Shown here in pieces: positions 1 to 8,541 of a stretch of 64,000 nt of DNA. The notes beneath the pieces were generated by a model that had not been told where the DNA came from, did not search any database, and saw nothing but the letters and a program-made list of their open reading frames with translations. The number at the start of each line of letters is the position of its first letter. Within the stretch, counting starts at the first letter, position 1. The position numbers and the translations under genes were made by a program. This DNA comes from Planctomycetaceae bacterium (GTDB lineage Bacteria; Planctomycetota; Planctomycetia; Pirellulales; Pirellulaceae): NCBI GenBank assembly GCA_020638995.1, contig JACKHM010000003.1, positions 1,240,001 through 1,304,000 of the forward strand. Reading direction: 5' to 3'.

Positions 1-1
1 G

Positions 2-757
2 TTCAGCATCACGCAACGGAGCATGGATTTCATCGAGCGGCAGGCGATGGCGGGGAAGCCATTCTTTCTCCAACTGTCGCACTACGCCAACCACGGCCAG
101 TATCAAGCCCGCAAGGCAACGCTGGAAAAGTATGAGAACAATCCAGTGTTCCAAAAGATCACGGTCAAGCGTGAGCAGGCAAACTCGCAGCTCTCGGGGG
201 CCATGACCGAAGACCTCGACACTGCTATCGGCCAAGTACTGGCCAAGCTGGATGAACTCGGCATCGCCAACAATACCTATGTCATCTTCACGTCCGACAA
301 CGGCCATCGGGATTGGAATGAGGGACAGGAACCGCTGCGCGGCGGCAAGTGGTGGATCTGGGACGGCGGCTTGCGTGTTCCGCTCATCGTGCGCGGGCCG
401 GGTGTGCAGCACGGGTCGCACAGCGAGGTCAATGTCGTGGGCTACGACTGGCTGCCGACCATTGCCGATCTCGCCGGTGCCGCCGCACATGTGCCGAATG
501 ACGTCGACGGCGTGAGCCTCAAGCCGATCCTGCTGGGACAGCCCGTGCCGGAAAGCTTCGTGAATCGGGCGATCTACTTTCATTATCCGCATTACCGGGT
601 ATCACCGCCCAGCTCGGCGATCATCGAGGGCGACAGGAAGCTGCTGCACTTTTACGAATGGCCAAACGGCGACTTCTACTACGATTTGAAAGCCGATCTC
701 GGTGAGCAGACGAACATCGCCACGGCCAATCCCGAAACAGCGCGCAGCCTGCATTAG
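2..757 (+). CDS. Sulfatase, C-terminal part (5' end outside the window; ends at a premature amber codon)
   Basis: The reading frame is already open at the left edge, so the start, signal peptide and formylglycine active site lie outside the window. What remains is the second half of a formylglycine sulfatase: a substrate-loop segment with QLSHYANHGQ, the metal-binding stretch FTSDNGH, the strand/loop EPLRGGKWW followed by GLRVPLIVRGPG, and the C-terminal subdomain with HYPHYR. Family members hydrolyse sulfate esters, probably on sulfated polysaccharides in the periplasm. The frame stops at a TAG (755-757). The next 44 codons in the same frame still read like the end of the protein (see the next entry), so this copy carries a nonsense mutation. 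Losing only the tail may or may not kill the enzyme. The family call is firm; functional status is uncertain. Confidence 0.85.
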   Translation, partial: FSITQRSMDFIERQAMAGKPFFLQLSHYANHGQYQARKATLEKYENNPVFQKITVKREQANSQLSGAMTEDLDTAIGQVLAKLDELGIANNTYVIFTSDNGHRDWNEGQEPLRGGKWWIWDGGLRVPLIVRGPGVQHGSHSEVNVVGYDWLPTIADLAGAAAHVPNDVDGVSLKPILLGQPVPESFVNRAIYFHYPHYRVSPPSSAIIEGDRKLLHFYEWPNGDFYYDLKADLGEQTNIATANPETARSLH

Positions 758-892
758 AAGATGATGGACAATCTGAAGGCTGTTGGCGCTTACTTCCCGA
801 TACCGAATCCGAAGGCCGATCGCACGATCAAGAAGTACGACCCGTCCAATCTCGCCGAGCAAGGCTCGTTCGGCCCCGGCGATCAGGAATAG
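758..892 (+). pseudogene. Detached C-terminal tail of the upstream sulfatase after an in-frame TAG
   Basis: Reading on past the TAG at 755-757 in the same frame gives 44 sense codons starting KMMDNLKAVGAYFPIPNP and ending GPGDQE, then a TAG at 890-892. Sulfatases of this type often end in a helix such as LHxxMMxxLKxxGAYFP, so the stretch reads as a natural continuation. A single change GAG to TAG would explain the break (LHE-KMM to LH-stop). There is no ribosome-binding site for a separate start. Confidence 0.7.
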
Positions 893-936
893 ACGGACGC
901 TGCGAAGAAAGACCAACAAAACTGCGCGAACTCGCC

Positions 937-3189
937 ATGAAAACATCACTCTCCCTCCTCTTTCTGTTCTGCGCCTTCGCACCTCTGCGTGAGGCCCAGG
1001 CTGCCGTACCGTCGAAGCCCAACATCGTATTCATCTTCGTCGACGACCAGGGCTATTATGACCTGAGCTGCTACGGTGCGACCGAGGTCAATACCCCGCA
1101 CATCGACGCGATGGCGGCGACGGGAACGCGGTTTACTGACTATTACGCCGCGGCGCCAATCTGTAGCCCCTCACGTGCTGGCCTGTTGACCGGCTGCTAC
1201 CCGCGTCGCGTCGGCAACCACATCTGGGTACACCGCGCGGATTCGACTTATGGTATCCATCCCGATGAGTTGACCATCGCCGAGCTGTTCCAGCAGAATG
1301 GCTACGCTACAGCCTGCATCGGCAAGTGGCACCTTGGTTTTCAAGAACCGTTGCTGCCGCGAAATCAGGGCTTCGACTACTACTTCGGTCTGTTGCACAA
1401 CCTGGACCCTGTGGAGGTCGTGTACTTCAGCGATGCCGGCGGCGTGCCGCTGATGTGCAACGACCGGGTCGTCAAACGCCCGGCCGATCCCGCCGAGTTA
1501 ACACGCCTCTACACCGACGAGACCATCAACTTTATCGAACGCCACAAGGGCGGCCCCTTCTTCATCTATCTGCCACACACGATGCTGCACAACCCGCTTG
1601 GAGTCAGCGACGAATTCAAAGGAACGTCGAAGTGGGGCGAGTACGGTGACGCCATTCAGGAGCTGGACCACCACGTGGGGCGCATCTTCGACGCGATCAA
1701 GCGGCTGGGCATCGACAACAACACGATCGTCGCCTACGCGTCGGACAACGGGCGCGGGCCTGGCCGCACGCCAGAGCAAAAGATCATAGGCCACAAATTG
1801 TCTACCTACGAGGGTGGTATCCGCGTGCCGGCGATCGCATGGGGACCCGGCCTTGGATTGCAGCAAGGCGTCGATTCGTCGGAAGTTGTGCGTGCGATGG
1901 ACTGGTACCCGACGCTGGCTACGCTCGCAGGGATCAAGGTACCGGAGGGTCAGGTGCTGGACGGCCGCGACATCGCGCCGTTACTCAAGGGCGAGACGAA
2001 GGCCGTACCGCCGCCGGGTGCGAACAAGTCGCTCAACGCGTCGATACCGCTACGGCGCCGCTGGGAGCCGCCGGGAGAATGGGCGTCGGTCGTTCATCGC
2101 AATGAATACCACGACGCGTTCTTCTATCACGGCAGCGAGGGCGCGCTCGCGGCGGTGCGGTGGAAGAACTGGAAGCTCTGCCTGAACCCCACGCTCAAAC
2201 TGTACGATCTGGACAACGATCTCGGCGAAACGACACTCGTGAGAAATGGTGAAATCATGCGCAAGCTGCGCGGCATGGCGATCCTGTTTCAGGAAGAAAT
2301 GCGACTCGATGCTCGACCTGCTGGCACGGCTCCGGCACCACCTCGCGCCGACGGACGGACCGAGCTCCCAAAGACGACGCTTGACCGGCTTGACTCGAAG
2401 CTCGACGTGACGTTCGCGCGCTACGGTGACCGTACCCTGGAGATGGACATTTACCGCCCGCGAGGCACGTGGGGGACGCTGCCGGCGATCGTCTGCATCC
2501 ATGGTGGCGGCTGGGCGAAGGGGGACCGCAAGGGGGTCGCAAGAGTCGCTCAAGCGTTGGCGACGCGCGGCTATGTCACGGCGACGATCTCATACCGCCT
2601 CAGCGGCGAGGCGCCATTCCCCGCGCAGATCCACGACTGCAAGGCCGCCGTCCGTTTCTTGCGCTGTCACGCAAAGGAGTATGGCATCGATCCGGAACAT
2701 ATCGGTGTGATTGGTCACTCGGCGGGTGGACACCTCGCCGCACTGCTCGCAACGTCAGGCGGCATCGCCGAACTCGAAGGCGACGGTGGCAACGCCGCGT
2801 TCAGCAGCGTCATTCAAGCCGCCGTCCCGATGGGAGCCCAAACCGACCTCCTTTCGGAACGCAACACCAAGGTCTCCGCCAGTGAAGACCGCGGCGGTAT
2901 CTGGCGGCAGTTCCTGACCGGCTCGCAGTCGGAGAACCCCAACACGTATCGGCTCGCCTCTCCGCTGACACACCTTGATAAGACCGACCCACCCTGCTGG
3001 TTCATCACCGGCGGAAACGACGACCTCAGCACGCGCGCGGACACATTTCGACAACGCATGAATGAACTGGGAGGCCAGACTGGTCTGACCGTCATCCCCG
3101 ACGCGCCTCATCCGTTCCTCGTCCAGCAGGTTTGGTTTGACCTGATGCTCGACAAAGCCGATGAGTTCTTCAAAGCAGACCTCAAGTAG
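937..3189 (+). CDS. Secreted sulfatase fused to an alpha/beta-hydrolase (carbohydrate-esterase-like), 750 aa
   Basis: The start at 937 gives a good signal peptide (residues 1-22, ending REAQA). Residues about 27-440 are a formylglycine sulfatase with the metal motif VDDQGY (36-41), the active-site motif C76-S-P-S-R followed by AGLLTG, GKWHLG, and SDNGRGPG. From about residue 480 a complete alpha/beta-hydrolase follows, of the esterase/lipase (BD-FAE, axe-like) kind: oxyanion motif IHGGGW (about 520), nucleophile GHSAGGH (Ser near 595), acid in GGNDD and a C-terminal His in DAPHPF. Both halves have all catalytic residues. The protein would desulfate and de-esterify (for example deacetylate) the same glycan outside the cytoplasm. 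The linker DARPAGTAPAPPRADGR is Pro/Ala-rich, as expected between folded domains. It is the only intact gene among the sulfatases of the first 5 kb. Confidence 0.9.
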   Translation: MKTSLSLLFLFCAFAPLREAQAAVPSKPNIVFIFVDDQGYYDLSCYGATEVNTPHIDAMAATGTRFTDYYAAAPICSPSRAGLLTGCYPRRVGNHIWVHRADSTYGIHPDELTIAELFQQNGYATACIGKWHLGFQEPLLPRNQGFDYYFGLLHNLDPVEVVYFSDAGGVPLMCNDRVVKRPADPAELTRLYTDETINFIERHKGGPFFIYLPHTMLHNPLGVSDEFKGTSKWGEYGDAIQELDHHVGRIFDAIKRLGIDNNTIVAYASDNGRGPGRTPEQKIIGHKLSTYEGGIRVPAIAWGPGLGLQQGVDSSEVVRAMDWYPTLATLAGIKVPEGQVLDGRDIAPLLKGETKAVPPPGANKSLNASIPLRRRWEPPGEWASVVHRNEYHDAFFYHGSEGALAAVRWKNWKLCLNPTLKLYDLDNDLGETTLVRNGEIMRKLRGMAILFQEEMRLDARPAGTAPAPPRADGRTELPKTTLDRLDSKLDVTFARYGDRTLEMDIYRPRGTWGTLPAIVCIHGGGWAKGDRKGVARVAQALATRGYVTATISYRLSGEAPFPAQIHDCKAAVRFLRCHAKEYGIDPEHIGVIGHSAGGHLAALLATSGGIAELEGDGGNAAFSSVIQAAVPMGAQTDLLSERNTKVSASEDRGGIWRQFLTGSQSENPNTYRLASPLTHLDKTDPPCWFITGGNDDLSTRADTFRQRMNELGGQTGLTVIPDAPHPFLVQQVWFDLMLDKADEFFKADLK

Positions 3190-3213
3190 GTATTCCCCAT
3201 GCAGCATTGCTAC

Positions 3214-3342
3214 ATGATCAAGCGAGTCTTATCTCAACTGTTGTTCGTTGTGCTGCGGGCAGTTCCGCAAGTGCTGCTGGCTGCCGATCGGTTGTCCGAC
3301 TTGATCACTCAACGGCGCTCGAAGATTGCGAGACGAGGTTGA
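3214..3342 (+). CDS. Possible remnant reading frame with a signal-peptide-like start (42 aa)
   Basis: An ATG at 3214 opens 42 codons (MIKRVLSQLLFVVLRAVPQV..., stop TGA 3340-3342). The first 24 residues look like a signal peptide ending LLAA, but nothing recognisable follows. It sits between two sulfatase genes in a region of gene decay and is best read as the leftover front of a lost secreted protein. I do not claim that it is translated. Confidence 0.2.
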   Translation: MIKRVLSQLLFVVLRAVPQVLLAADRLSDLITQRRSKIARRG

Positions 3343-3351
3343 GAAGGTGAC

Positions 3352-4554
3352 ATGAAACGAACCGTGCAGTCCCTACTTTAGCTTCTCTGTGCTCTGGCAG
3401 TCCCCGCGTACGCGGCTCAGCCAACTGGCTCGATTAATCAAAGCCCCAACTTCATCGTCATCCTGGCTGATGATTTGGGTTACTGCGATCTCGGCTGTAA
3501 CGGCGAGGAGTATGTCGCGACTCCACAAATCGACCAGATGGCGCGCGAAGGAACGAGGTTCACCAGCTTTTACGTCTCACCGGTTTGCTCACCGACGCGC
3601 GCCTCGCTCATGACCGGATGCATCGCGCAGCGCGTGCGGATCGGAGGCGTCCTGTTTCCGCGAAACAACCACGGGCTGAACTCCGGCGAAATCACGCTGC
3701 CGGAGTTTCTCAAGCAGCAAGGTTATGCCACCGCCATCATCGGCAAGTGGCATCTTGGCAATCAGGAGATGTTTCAACCGCTGTTGCACGGATTCGATTA
3801 CTGGTACGGAACTCCAGCCTCCAACAGCCAGGGCTTCGACCCGACCATCAAACAGTACGCGGAAGACGGCGTGTGGCGCGAGGGATACACACGCGAGAGC
3901 ATCCTTAGAATGATGGAAGCACCGTGTCCGCTGGTTCGAGACAACGTCGTGATCGAAGTCCCCGCGGACCAGTCTCAATTCACACAGCGCTACACACGCG
4001 AAGCCGTCCGGTTCATCACCGAGCACAAGGACAAGCCATTCTTCCTGTACCTGCCGCACTACATGGTGCACATCCCGCTGCATGCATCGGCGGATTTTGT
4101 CGGCAAGAGCAAGTTGGGGATTTATGGCGGCGTAATTCAGAAACTCGATTGGAGTACCGGCGAGATCTTAAGGACGCTCAAAGATCTCGGGCTGGACGAG
4201 AACACGCTGGTGATCTTCACGTCAGACAACGGGCCTCATTTAGGTCAGGGTGGAAGTGCGGGGCCGCTTCGAGGCGCGAAGGGCTCGACGTTCGCAGGGG
4301 GCGTGCGCGTCCCCTGCGTGATGCGCTGGCCTGGAAAGATTCGCAGCAATCACGTCACCGATCACCCTGAAATCGCCGCGCGGCTGTCCGGTGCCTCCTG
4401 GCGAGGAATTGACCGCGGGAGCAAGTTCATGGCTTGTTGCTCGCAGTTAAGCCCGTGGGAGCGAACTCTCGATTCAGTCAATTGGCGGTCGATGTCGTGC
4501 CACAGGCGTGCCAGTTGGCTTCAACTGCGTCGATGGTTTGTCGAGAAAGCCTGA
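3352..4554 (+). pseudogene. Sulfatase pseudogene: amber codon in the signal peptide and a lost C-terminus
   Basis: The natural start is the ATG at 3352 (MKRTVQSLL), but codon 10 is TAG (3379-3381). The same frame then continues with the rest of a signal peptide (LLCALAVPAYAAQP) and a clear sulfatase: FIVILADDLGYCDLGCNG, active-site C-S-P-T-R (Cys codon 3586-3588), GKWHLGNQ, LPHYMVHIPLH, FTSDNGPHLGQGG. Homology ends near 4375 at HVTDHPE. The remaining ~60 codons (LSGASWRGIDRG... to the TGA at 4552) do not look like a sulfatase, and roughly the last quarter of the domain is missing. The gene therefore carries two independent lesions. Initiation at an internal ATG (3475) would skip the export signal and the first metal-binding Asp pair. 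I regard it as dead. Confidence 0.85.
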
Positions 4555-4600
4555 TCCCGCGAGGGACCGGGAATGCAGGCCTTCAATGACACGTGCACGC

Positions 4601-5779
4601 TTATCGCCACCAGCGAGGTGTGGCATATCCGTTAATGTCTCCGGTCAAATTGACAGCTTTTCCACCGGCGACTGCAACGTAGCAGACGTCACCGACCTGG
4701 ACGGAAGTTTGTCCTCCCTTAACGGTCTTCGTTGCGCTCGTTCCGAAGAGAATGTAATTCCCGTCGGGAGACCAGTCGTGCGGCAGATCCATGTTCCCCG
4801 TCGTCAACTGTGTCAGGCCGCTTCCATCGGGATTGACAGTGAAGATTCCCTGATTGAACGGCTTGTAGGCGATGCGATCCGTCGTCGGTGACCAGCGAGG
4901 GTTGTAACTGGCCGTCGCCAGCACCGTGGTCGTCGCCGTGAGGAGATCGCAGACCTTAATGTAGGGCAGCGTTCCATTGTTGGGGACCATGCCCAGAGCC
5001 ACCTGAGTCCCATCGCCAGACCAATCATAATTGTTGATATCCGTTGTGCCGGGGACATCACCGGACGTCACCCACTCCCAATCACTGGAAATGCTGGGCG
5101 TGCCATCGACGTCGAAGCTGACTGTGGCTCGGTAGAGTTGACTGTACGCCGCGTCGTCTGTCCAGTCTCGGGTCACGACGGACACGAAGCTGTCATCTTT
5201 ACTCCACACGGCGTATCCCTGAAAGTCATAGTGGCCGGTCATTGACTGACCATCGGCAAGTAAGACGGTCCAGCCGTCGTTCGTGGAAGTTGCGTACAAG
5301 GAAAGGTTTCCGGTCGCGGGATTGAAGTTGTAATTCAACAACCATCGGGTTGGTCCGTGTAGGTGATCGCCATCAGACGTCTCCATCGCCACCTCGATCT
5401 TTTTGAGGTCAATGCGCTGGCCAGGCGGTGAACGCTTTAATCGCTGCTTATCCCTGGCTCTATTCAGCAGGATGCGTCGCATGGACTCTGCCGCCGCCGC
5501 AAAGAAGTGCCCCCGGTTGTCCCACGAGTGTTCGGGCTGTCCTCCGCAGACGAGCTTGATATACGCTTCATGCACCAACGCCGTCGCCTGCAGAGTCTGT
5601 CCCGGTTTCTCTTGAGCCAGTCTGGCGGCTGCTAACTTCCGCAATTCGTCATAGACCAGCGGCAATAACTGTTCAGCCGCCGCGGGATCGCCGGATTCAA
5701 TTCTCGGGAGGATGCGGGTGACTTCGGTAATGGACGCGACTTTCAGAAAATGAACGGTGCTCGTGACTATGTCCCGCAA
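4601..5779 (-). CDS. Chimeric protein: N-terminal half of a planctomycete ECF sigma factor joined to a TolB/PD40-type beta-propeller
   Basis: Residues about 17-140 match planctomycete ECF sigma factors of the TIGR02999 type: TEVTRILPRIESGDPAAAEQ, LLPLVYDELRKLAAARLA, ATALVHEAYIKLV, GHFFAAAAESMRRILLNRAR. The region 2/linker portion is complete, but the sigma-4 DNA-binding helix-turn-helix that should follow is absent. Instead the frame passes (around 5355-5375) into a propeller with repeats such as YDWSGDGTQVAL, PRWSPTTDRIAYK and HDWSPDGNYILFG, as in secreted TolB-like proteins. No signal peptide or membrane segment lies between the halves. A deletion that fused two neighbouring genes is the simplest explanation. 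Without sigma-4 the protein should not direct transcription at -35 elements, and the propeller would be stranded in the cytoplasm. It lies tail-to-tail with the decayed sulfatase. Confidence 0.8.
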   Translation of the reverse strand: MRDIVTSTVHFLKVASITEVTRILPRIESGDPAAAEQLLPLVYDELRKLAAARLAQEKPGQTLQATALVHEAYIKLVCGGQPEHSWDNRGHFFAAAAESMRRILLNRARDKQRLKRSPPGQRIDLKKIEVAMETSDGDHLHGPTRWLLNYNFNPATGNLSLYATSTNDGWTVLLADGQSMTGHYDFQGYAVWSKDDSFVSVVTRDWTDDAAYSQLYRATVSFDVDGTPSISSDWEWVTSGDVPGTTDINNYDWSGDGTQVALGMVPNNGTLPYIKVCDLLTATTTVLATASYNPRWSPTTDRIAYKPFNQGIFTVNPDGSGLTQLTTGNMDLPHDWSPDGNYILFGTSATKTVKGGQTSVQVGDVCYVAVAGGKAVNLTGDINGYATPRWWR

Positions 5780-6039
5780 CTCGTCTAAACGCCAGACTAG
5801 GCGAGAGGAGCACGGGGACGACTCCCCATTCGATCATTCGTGGCAAAACAAATTGGGCATCATTTCGGTGCATCACGCTGCCCCAGTGCCCAGCAGTGCA
5901 GACGGGATTTGAACTCGCCAAACGTCACCGGAACAAGTCGTTACAGAAAGTAACGGTCTATGAAAGCGAGATTTGGACATTCGTTTGAAACGGTGAATCA
6001 CACTTGGGAAATGCCGTAAGCCTGTGCTATTTAAAGTTT
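5780..6039. other. Intergenic region without a recognisable gene
   Basis: No coding frame with family features is visible between the chimeric sigma/propeller gene and the terminator-like hairpin at 6040. The stretch should contain the promoter of the minus-strand gene ending at 4601, but I cannot place -35/-10 boxes with confidence. Confidence 0.4.
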
Positions 6040-6073
6040 AACGGCTCATTGCAAACTGATGCAACGAACCGTT
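6040..6073 (-). terminator. Probable intrinsic terminator of the ten-gene minus-strand operon
   Basis: Two 13-nt arms (6040-6052 and 6061-6073) flank an 8-nt loop. On the minus strand the two imperfect positions become G-U pairs (on the plus strand they are mismatches), which favours a minus-strand transcript. The tail on that strand is AAACTTTAAATAG, a weak U-tract. It lies about 130 nt beyond the last stop codon of the operon (6204). Its stem resembles the one behind tRNA-Pro at 24499-24540. Confidence 0.45.
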
Positions 6074-6203
6074 TTGAATTCGAGTCGGGGCAACAGGACG
6101 CCTATTGAACTTTTTGACGCAGAACTCGACCGTTGGCCTGGTCATCTGTTGCAGTCAGTTCTTGTAATTGGCTGAGACACAGCGCCCTCTGGAGACCGTA
6201 TTT

Positions 6204-8489
6204 TCAGCGTCGCAATCGTTTCGCTTCCTCTAACGTGATCGCGCCGTCCTGGTTGGTGTCGAGACGCAGGAGGTTGTCGCGCTGGGCGGCGGGGATTTCG
6301 TCGCCGATCAGTTTGCCGTCGCTGTTGCGGTCGAGTCGCTTGAAGATGGCTTCAAGGCCGAATCCGGGGCGACCGTTGCCTTCACTCCCAAGGTTTCGAC
6401 CGAATCCGCGTCGGCCTCCGTAGAGTGATGTGGACTCACCCGGTTTCGCTCCGGGAACATAGTACTCGACGTAGCCCAGGTGCATTTCGTCGAATGTCTG
6501 GGCTCCCCAGCGAACCGTCTTCGTCGGATCGGGGTTGGCGGGGTTCTTGTCGCTGTTGTCGAACCAGGCGGTGAAGCGGAGTGTGTCGCCCGCTTTCAGC
6601 GTCAGCGGCTCGAAATAGCGGTACAGCAACTGCCAGTTAAAGTCGTACCGGGGGATGTCGAGCAGCGTGGTCGTCTGGCCGTCGGAGCGAGTGACTTCAT
6701 ACTTGCAGGCTTTGCCGCGCACGTGCAGGTGCGGCAGGAAGCCCATGATGGTCGCGTCCAGCGGAAGTCGCAGTGTGGCTTCCTCGCGGTGATTGTCTGC
6801 TCCGGGCGGAATGCTGATGCGGGCGTTGACGATCCCCGCAACACGGACCTCGTGCAGTGGCGGTTCCTTGGCCCAGATCAGTCCAATCCGGGTCTGGTCG
6901 GTCGTCGCCGTGCCGTTGGGCGTGTAGTGCATCTGGAATTTGAGTTTGGCCCCTTTGGGAATTCGCTTGGCGAAGCCTTCGGGATAGACCAGCGTGCTGT
7001 TGCCTGGCACGTAAATTCCCCAGAAGCCACCTCTCTCTGCCGCCGCATCGTCAACGGGTTCTTCATCGAGGTTGTCATTCCCCTGGACGAACACCAGCAC
7101 GTGATGGACGACGCCCCGGTCGCCCGGTTGCACTTCGATGGCCTGCACCCATTTGTCTTCGGGAAGGTTTGTCTCGACGACGATGTTCTGATAGGGCATC
7201 ACGCCGGTCGCCTTGATCGGCACCGGCTTAGCGAACTGGAAGATGGCATCCGGCTTGCCGATCAGCCAGCCTTCTTCAAACTTCAGCGGCTGAGGCGCAT
7301 CGCGGCGGTCCCCTTCCGGCTTTCCCGAGGCGATCCAGGCCAGTAGGTCCTTCTTTTCGGCCTCGGCCAAGGAGCGGTCGTTCGCCCAGGGAGTGTGGAC
7401 GGCTTGCAACTTCGAGTCTCGTTGCGGCTCGACCGCAAACCACGGAGGCATGATGCCCCGTTCGACCACCTGCTTCACCATCCCGGCATGGGCGACAAGA
7501 TCGTCGTAGGTGTCCAGCGCGAACGGCCCCACGCCTCCCTCGCGATGACACTCGACACAGTGCCGCTGCATGATCCGCGAGATGCGATTGTGATAGGTCA
7601 CATCCACGGATCGCACTCCGTCGGCGGGTTGTTCGAGTGTGCATCCCGGCGCTTCAGTCGCGGAAACGAGGGGCTGCTTGCCTGCTTTCATCGCAGCGAG
7701 TGCATCGGCCAGATAGCGATAGCGCGGTGCTTCGATGGAGTACCCGAACCCGTATTGATCATCGATCGCGCCGTGGTAGACGATGGTCCGTGACGCATCG
7801 AGCACGACCACATCCGTCGTGGTGAGTGCGCCGAGACTGCTGGCCAGTTGACCGTCCTGGTCATGCACGTAAATGGCTTTCCCATTGAATTGACTGGCGG
7901 CCGCCTGCATTTCCGCAGGCTTGTCCGTCGCCATTGGATTGACCAGCACCCAGGCAATACCGTCGCCGGACGACTTGACCAGTTCTACGAGCGTCGGCAG
8001 ATACTTCTTGCTGAGCGGGCAACTGGTGCTCGTCATCGCGAATACGGTCGTACTCGCCTTCGCCAACTCGCCGACCTTGTAAGTCTTGCCCGCAAGGTCC
8101 ACATACGACACGTCGGGGACGAAGTGCCCGATGCCGTGATCGCCGGGGCGAACCGGTTGCGGCCCTTGTCGCACGGGAGCTTCCATTGGAGTTGGATCAG
8201 TGGGTGCAGGTGTCGTCGGCGCAGGCTTCAACACATCGTTGAAGGCCCCGCGTGCCAGCGCCCTAGCCGCTTCCGGCTTGGTGATTTCGCCATTGCCATC
8301 CAGGTCGAGCCGTTTGAAGAACTCGGCGGCGGGCAATTCGTCGGGAGTGATCTTGCCATCGCTGTTCTTGTCGAGTTGGTCGAACCGCTTTTCCACGGCA
8401 TTCTGTGCCCACACGCGACGGGCGAGCGGCAGGGCACATACGGCAACCGCAACCACAGTGATAACGATCGCAACACGACGGCGTTTCAT
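6204..8489 (-). CDS. Secreted multidomain redox protein: EF-hands, redoxin, c-type heme motif, copper type II monooxygenase-like, EF-hands (761 aa)
   Basis: I chose the ATG at 8489 because it gives a signal peptide (MKRRRVAIVITVVAVAVCAL... to VWAQ); the upstream frame is non-coding. Domain order: an EF-hand pair (DKNSDGKITPDE near 41, DLDGNGEITKPE near 62); a peroxiredoxin/thioredoxin-like domain with TSTSCPLSKK (about 165-300); a heme site C-V-E-C-H followed by REGGVGPF; a copper type II ascorbate-dependent monooxygenase-like domain with HHVLVF, FQMHYTPNG and HLHVRGK; and a C-terminal EF-hand pair (DRNSDGKLIGDE, DTNQDGAITLEE). The heme motif and His-rich copper ligands point to oxidative chemistry outside the cytoplasm. 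It is the last gene of the operon, 52 nt after the beta-lactamase-like gene, the largest gap in the unit. The substrate is unknown. Confidence 0.88.
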   Translation of the reverse strand: MKRRRVAIVITVVAVAVCALPLARRVWAQNAVEKRFDQLDKNSDGKITPDELPAAEFFKRLDLDGNGEITKPEAARALARGAFNDVLKPAPTTPAPTDPTPMEAPVRQGPQPVRPGDHGIGHFVPDVSYVDLAGKTYKVGELAKASTTVFAMTSTSCPLSKKYLPTLVELVKSSGDGIAWVLVNPMATDKPAEMQAAASQFNGKAIYVHDQDGQLASSLGALTTTDVVVLDASRTIVYHGAIDDQYGFGYSIEAPRYRYLADALAAMKAGKQPLVSATEAPGCTLEQPADGVRSVDVTYHNRISRIMQRHCVECHREGGVGPFALDTYDDLVAHAGMVKQVVERGIMPPWFAVEPQRDSKLQAVHTPWANDRSLAEAEKKDLLAWIASGKPEGDRRDAPQPLKFEEGWLIGKPDAIFQFAKPVPIKATGVMPYQNIVVETNLPEDKWVQAIEVQPGDRGVVHHVLVFVQGNDNLDEEPVDDAAAERGGFWGIYVPGNSTLVYPEGFAKRIPKGAKLKFQMHYTPNGTATTDQTRIGLIWAKEPPLHEVRVAGIVNARISIPPGADNHREEATLRLPLDATIMGFLPHLHVRGKACKYEVTRSDGQTTTLLDIPRYDFNWQLLYRYFEPLTLKAGDTLRFTAWFDNSDKNPANPDPTKTVRWGAQTFDEMHLGYVEYYVPGAKPGESTSLYGGRRGFGRNLGSEGNGRPGFGLEAIFKRLDRNSDGKLIGDEIPAAQRDNLLRLDTNQDGAITLEEAKRLRR

Positions 8490-8541
8490 ACTTCGCAATT
8501 CCAGTTTGATGTCGGGATGTGCTCGGCACAGCCCAGAAGTT

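Noticed and set aside
4376..4554. The tail of the truncated sulfatase as a transposase or integrase remnant
   Set aside because: No motif of any transposase family could be recognised in six frames.
5890..5925. T-loop-like sequence on the minus strand (GTTCAAATC), also near 24370
   Set aside because: The flanking bases do not pair as a T-stem and no acceptor or anticodon stems can be formed.
6480..7346. Long plus-strand frames opposite the operon (such as 6480-7346 and 8200-9681)
   Set aside because: They mirror GC-rich coding on the minus strand and have no recognisable domains or ribosome-binding sites.
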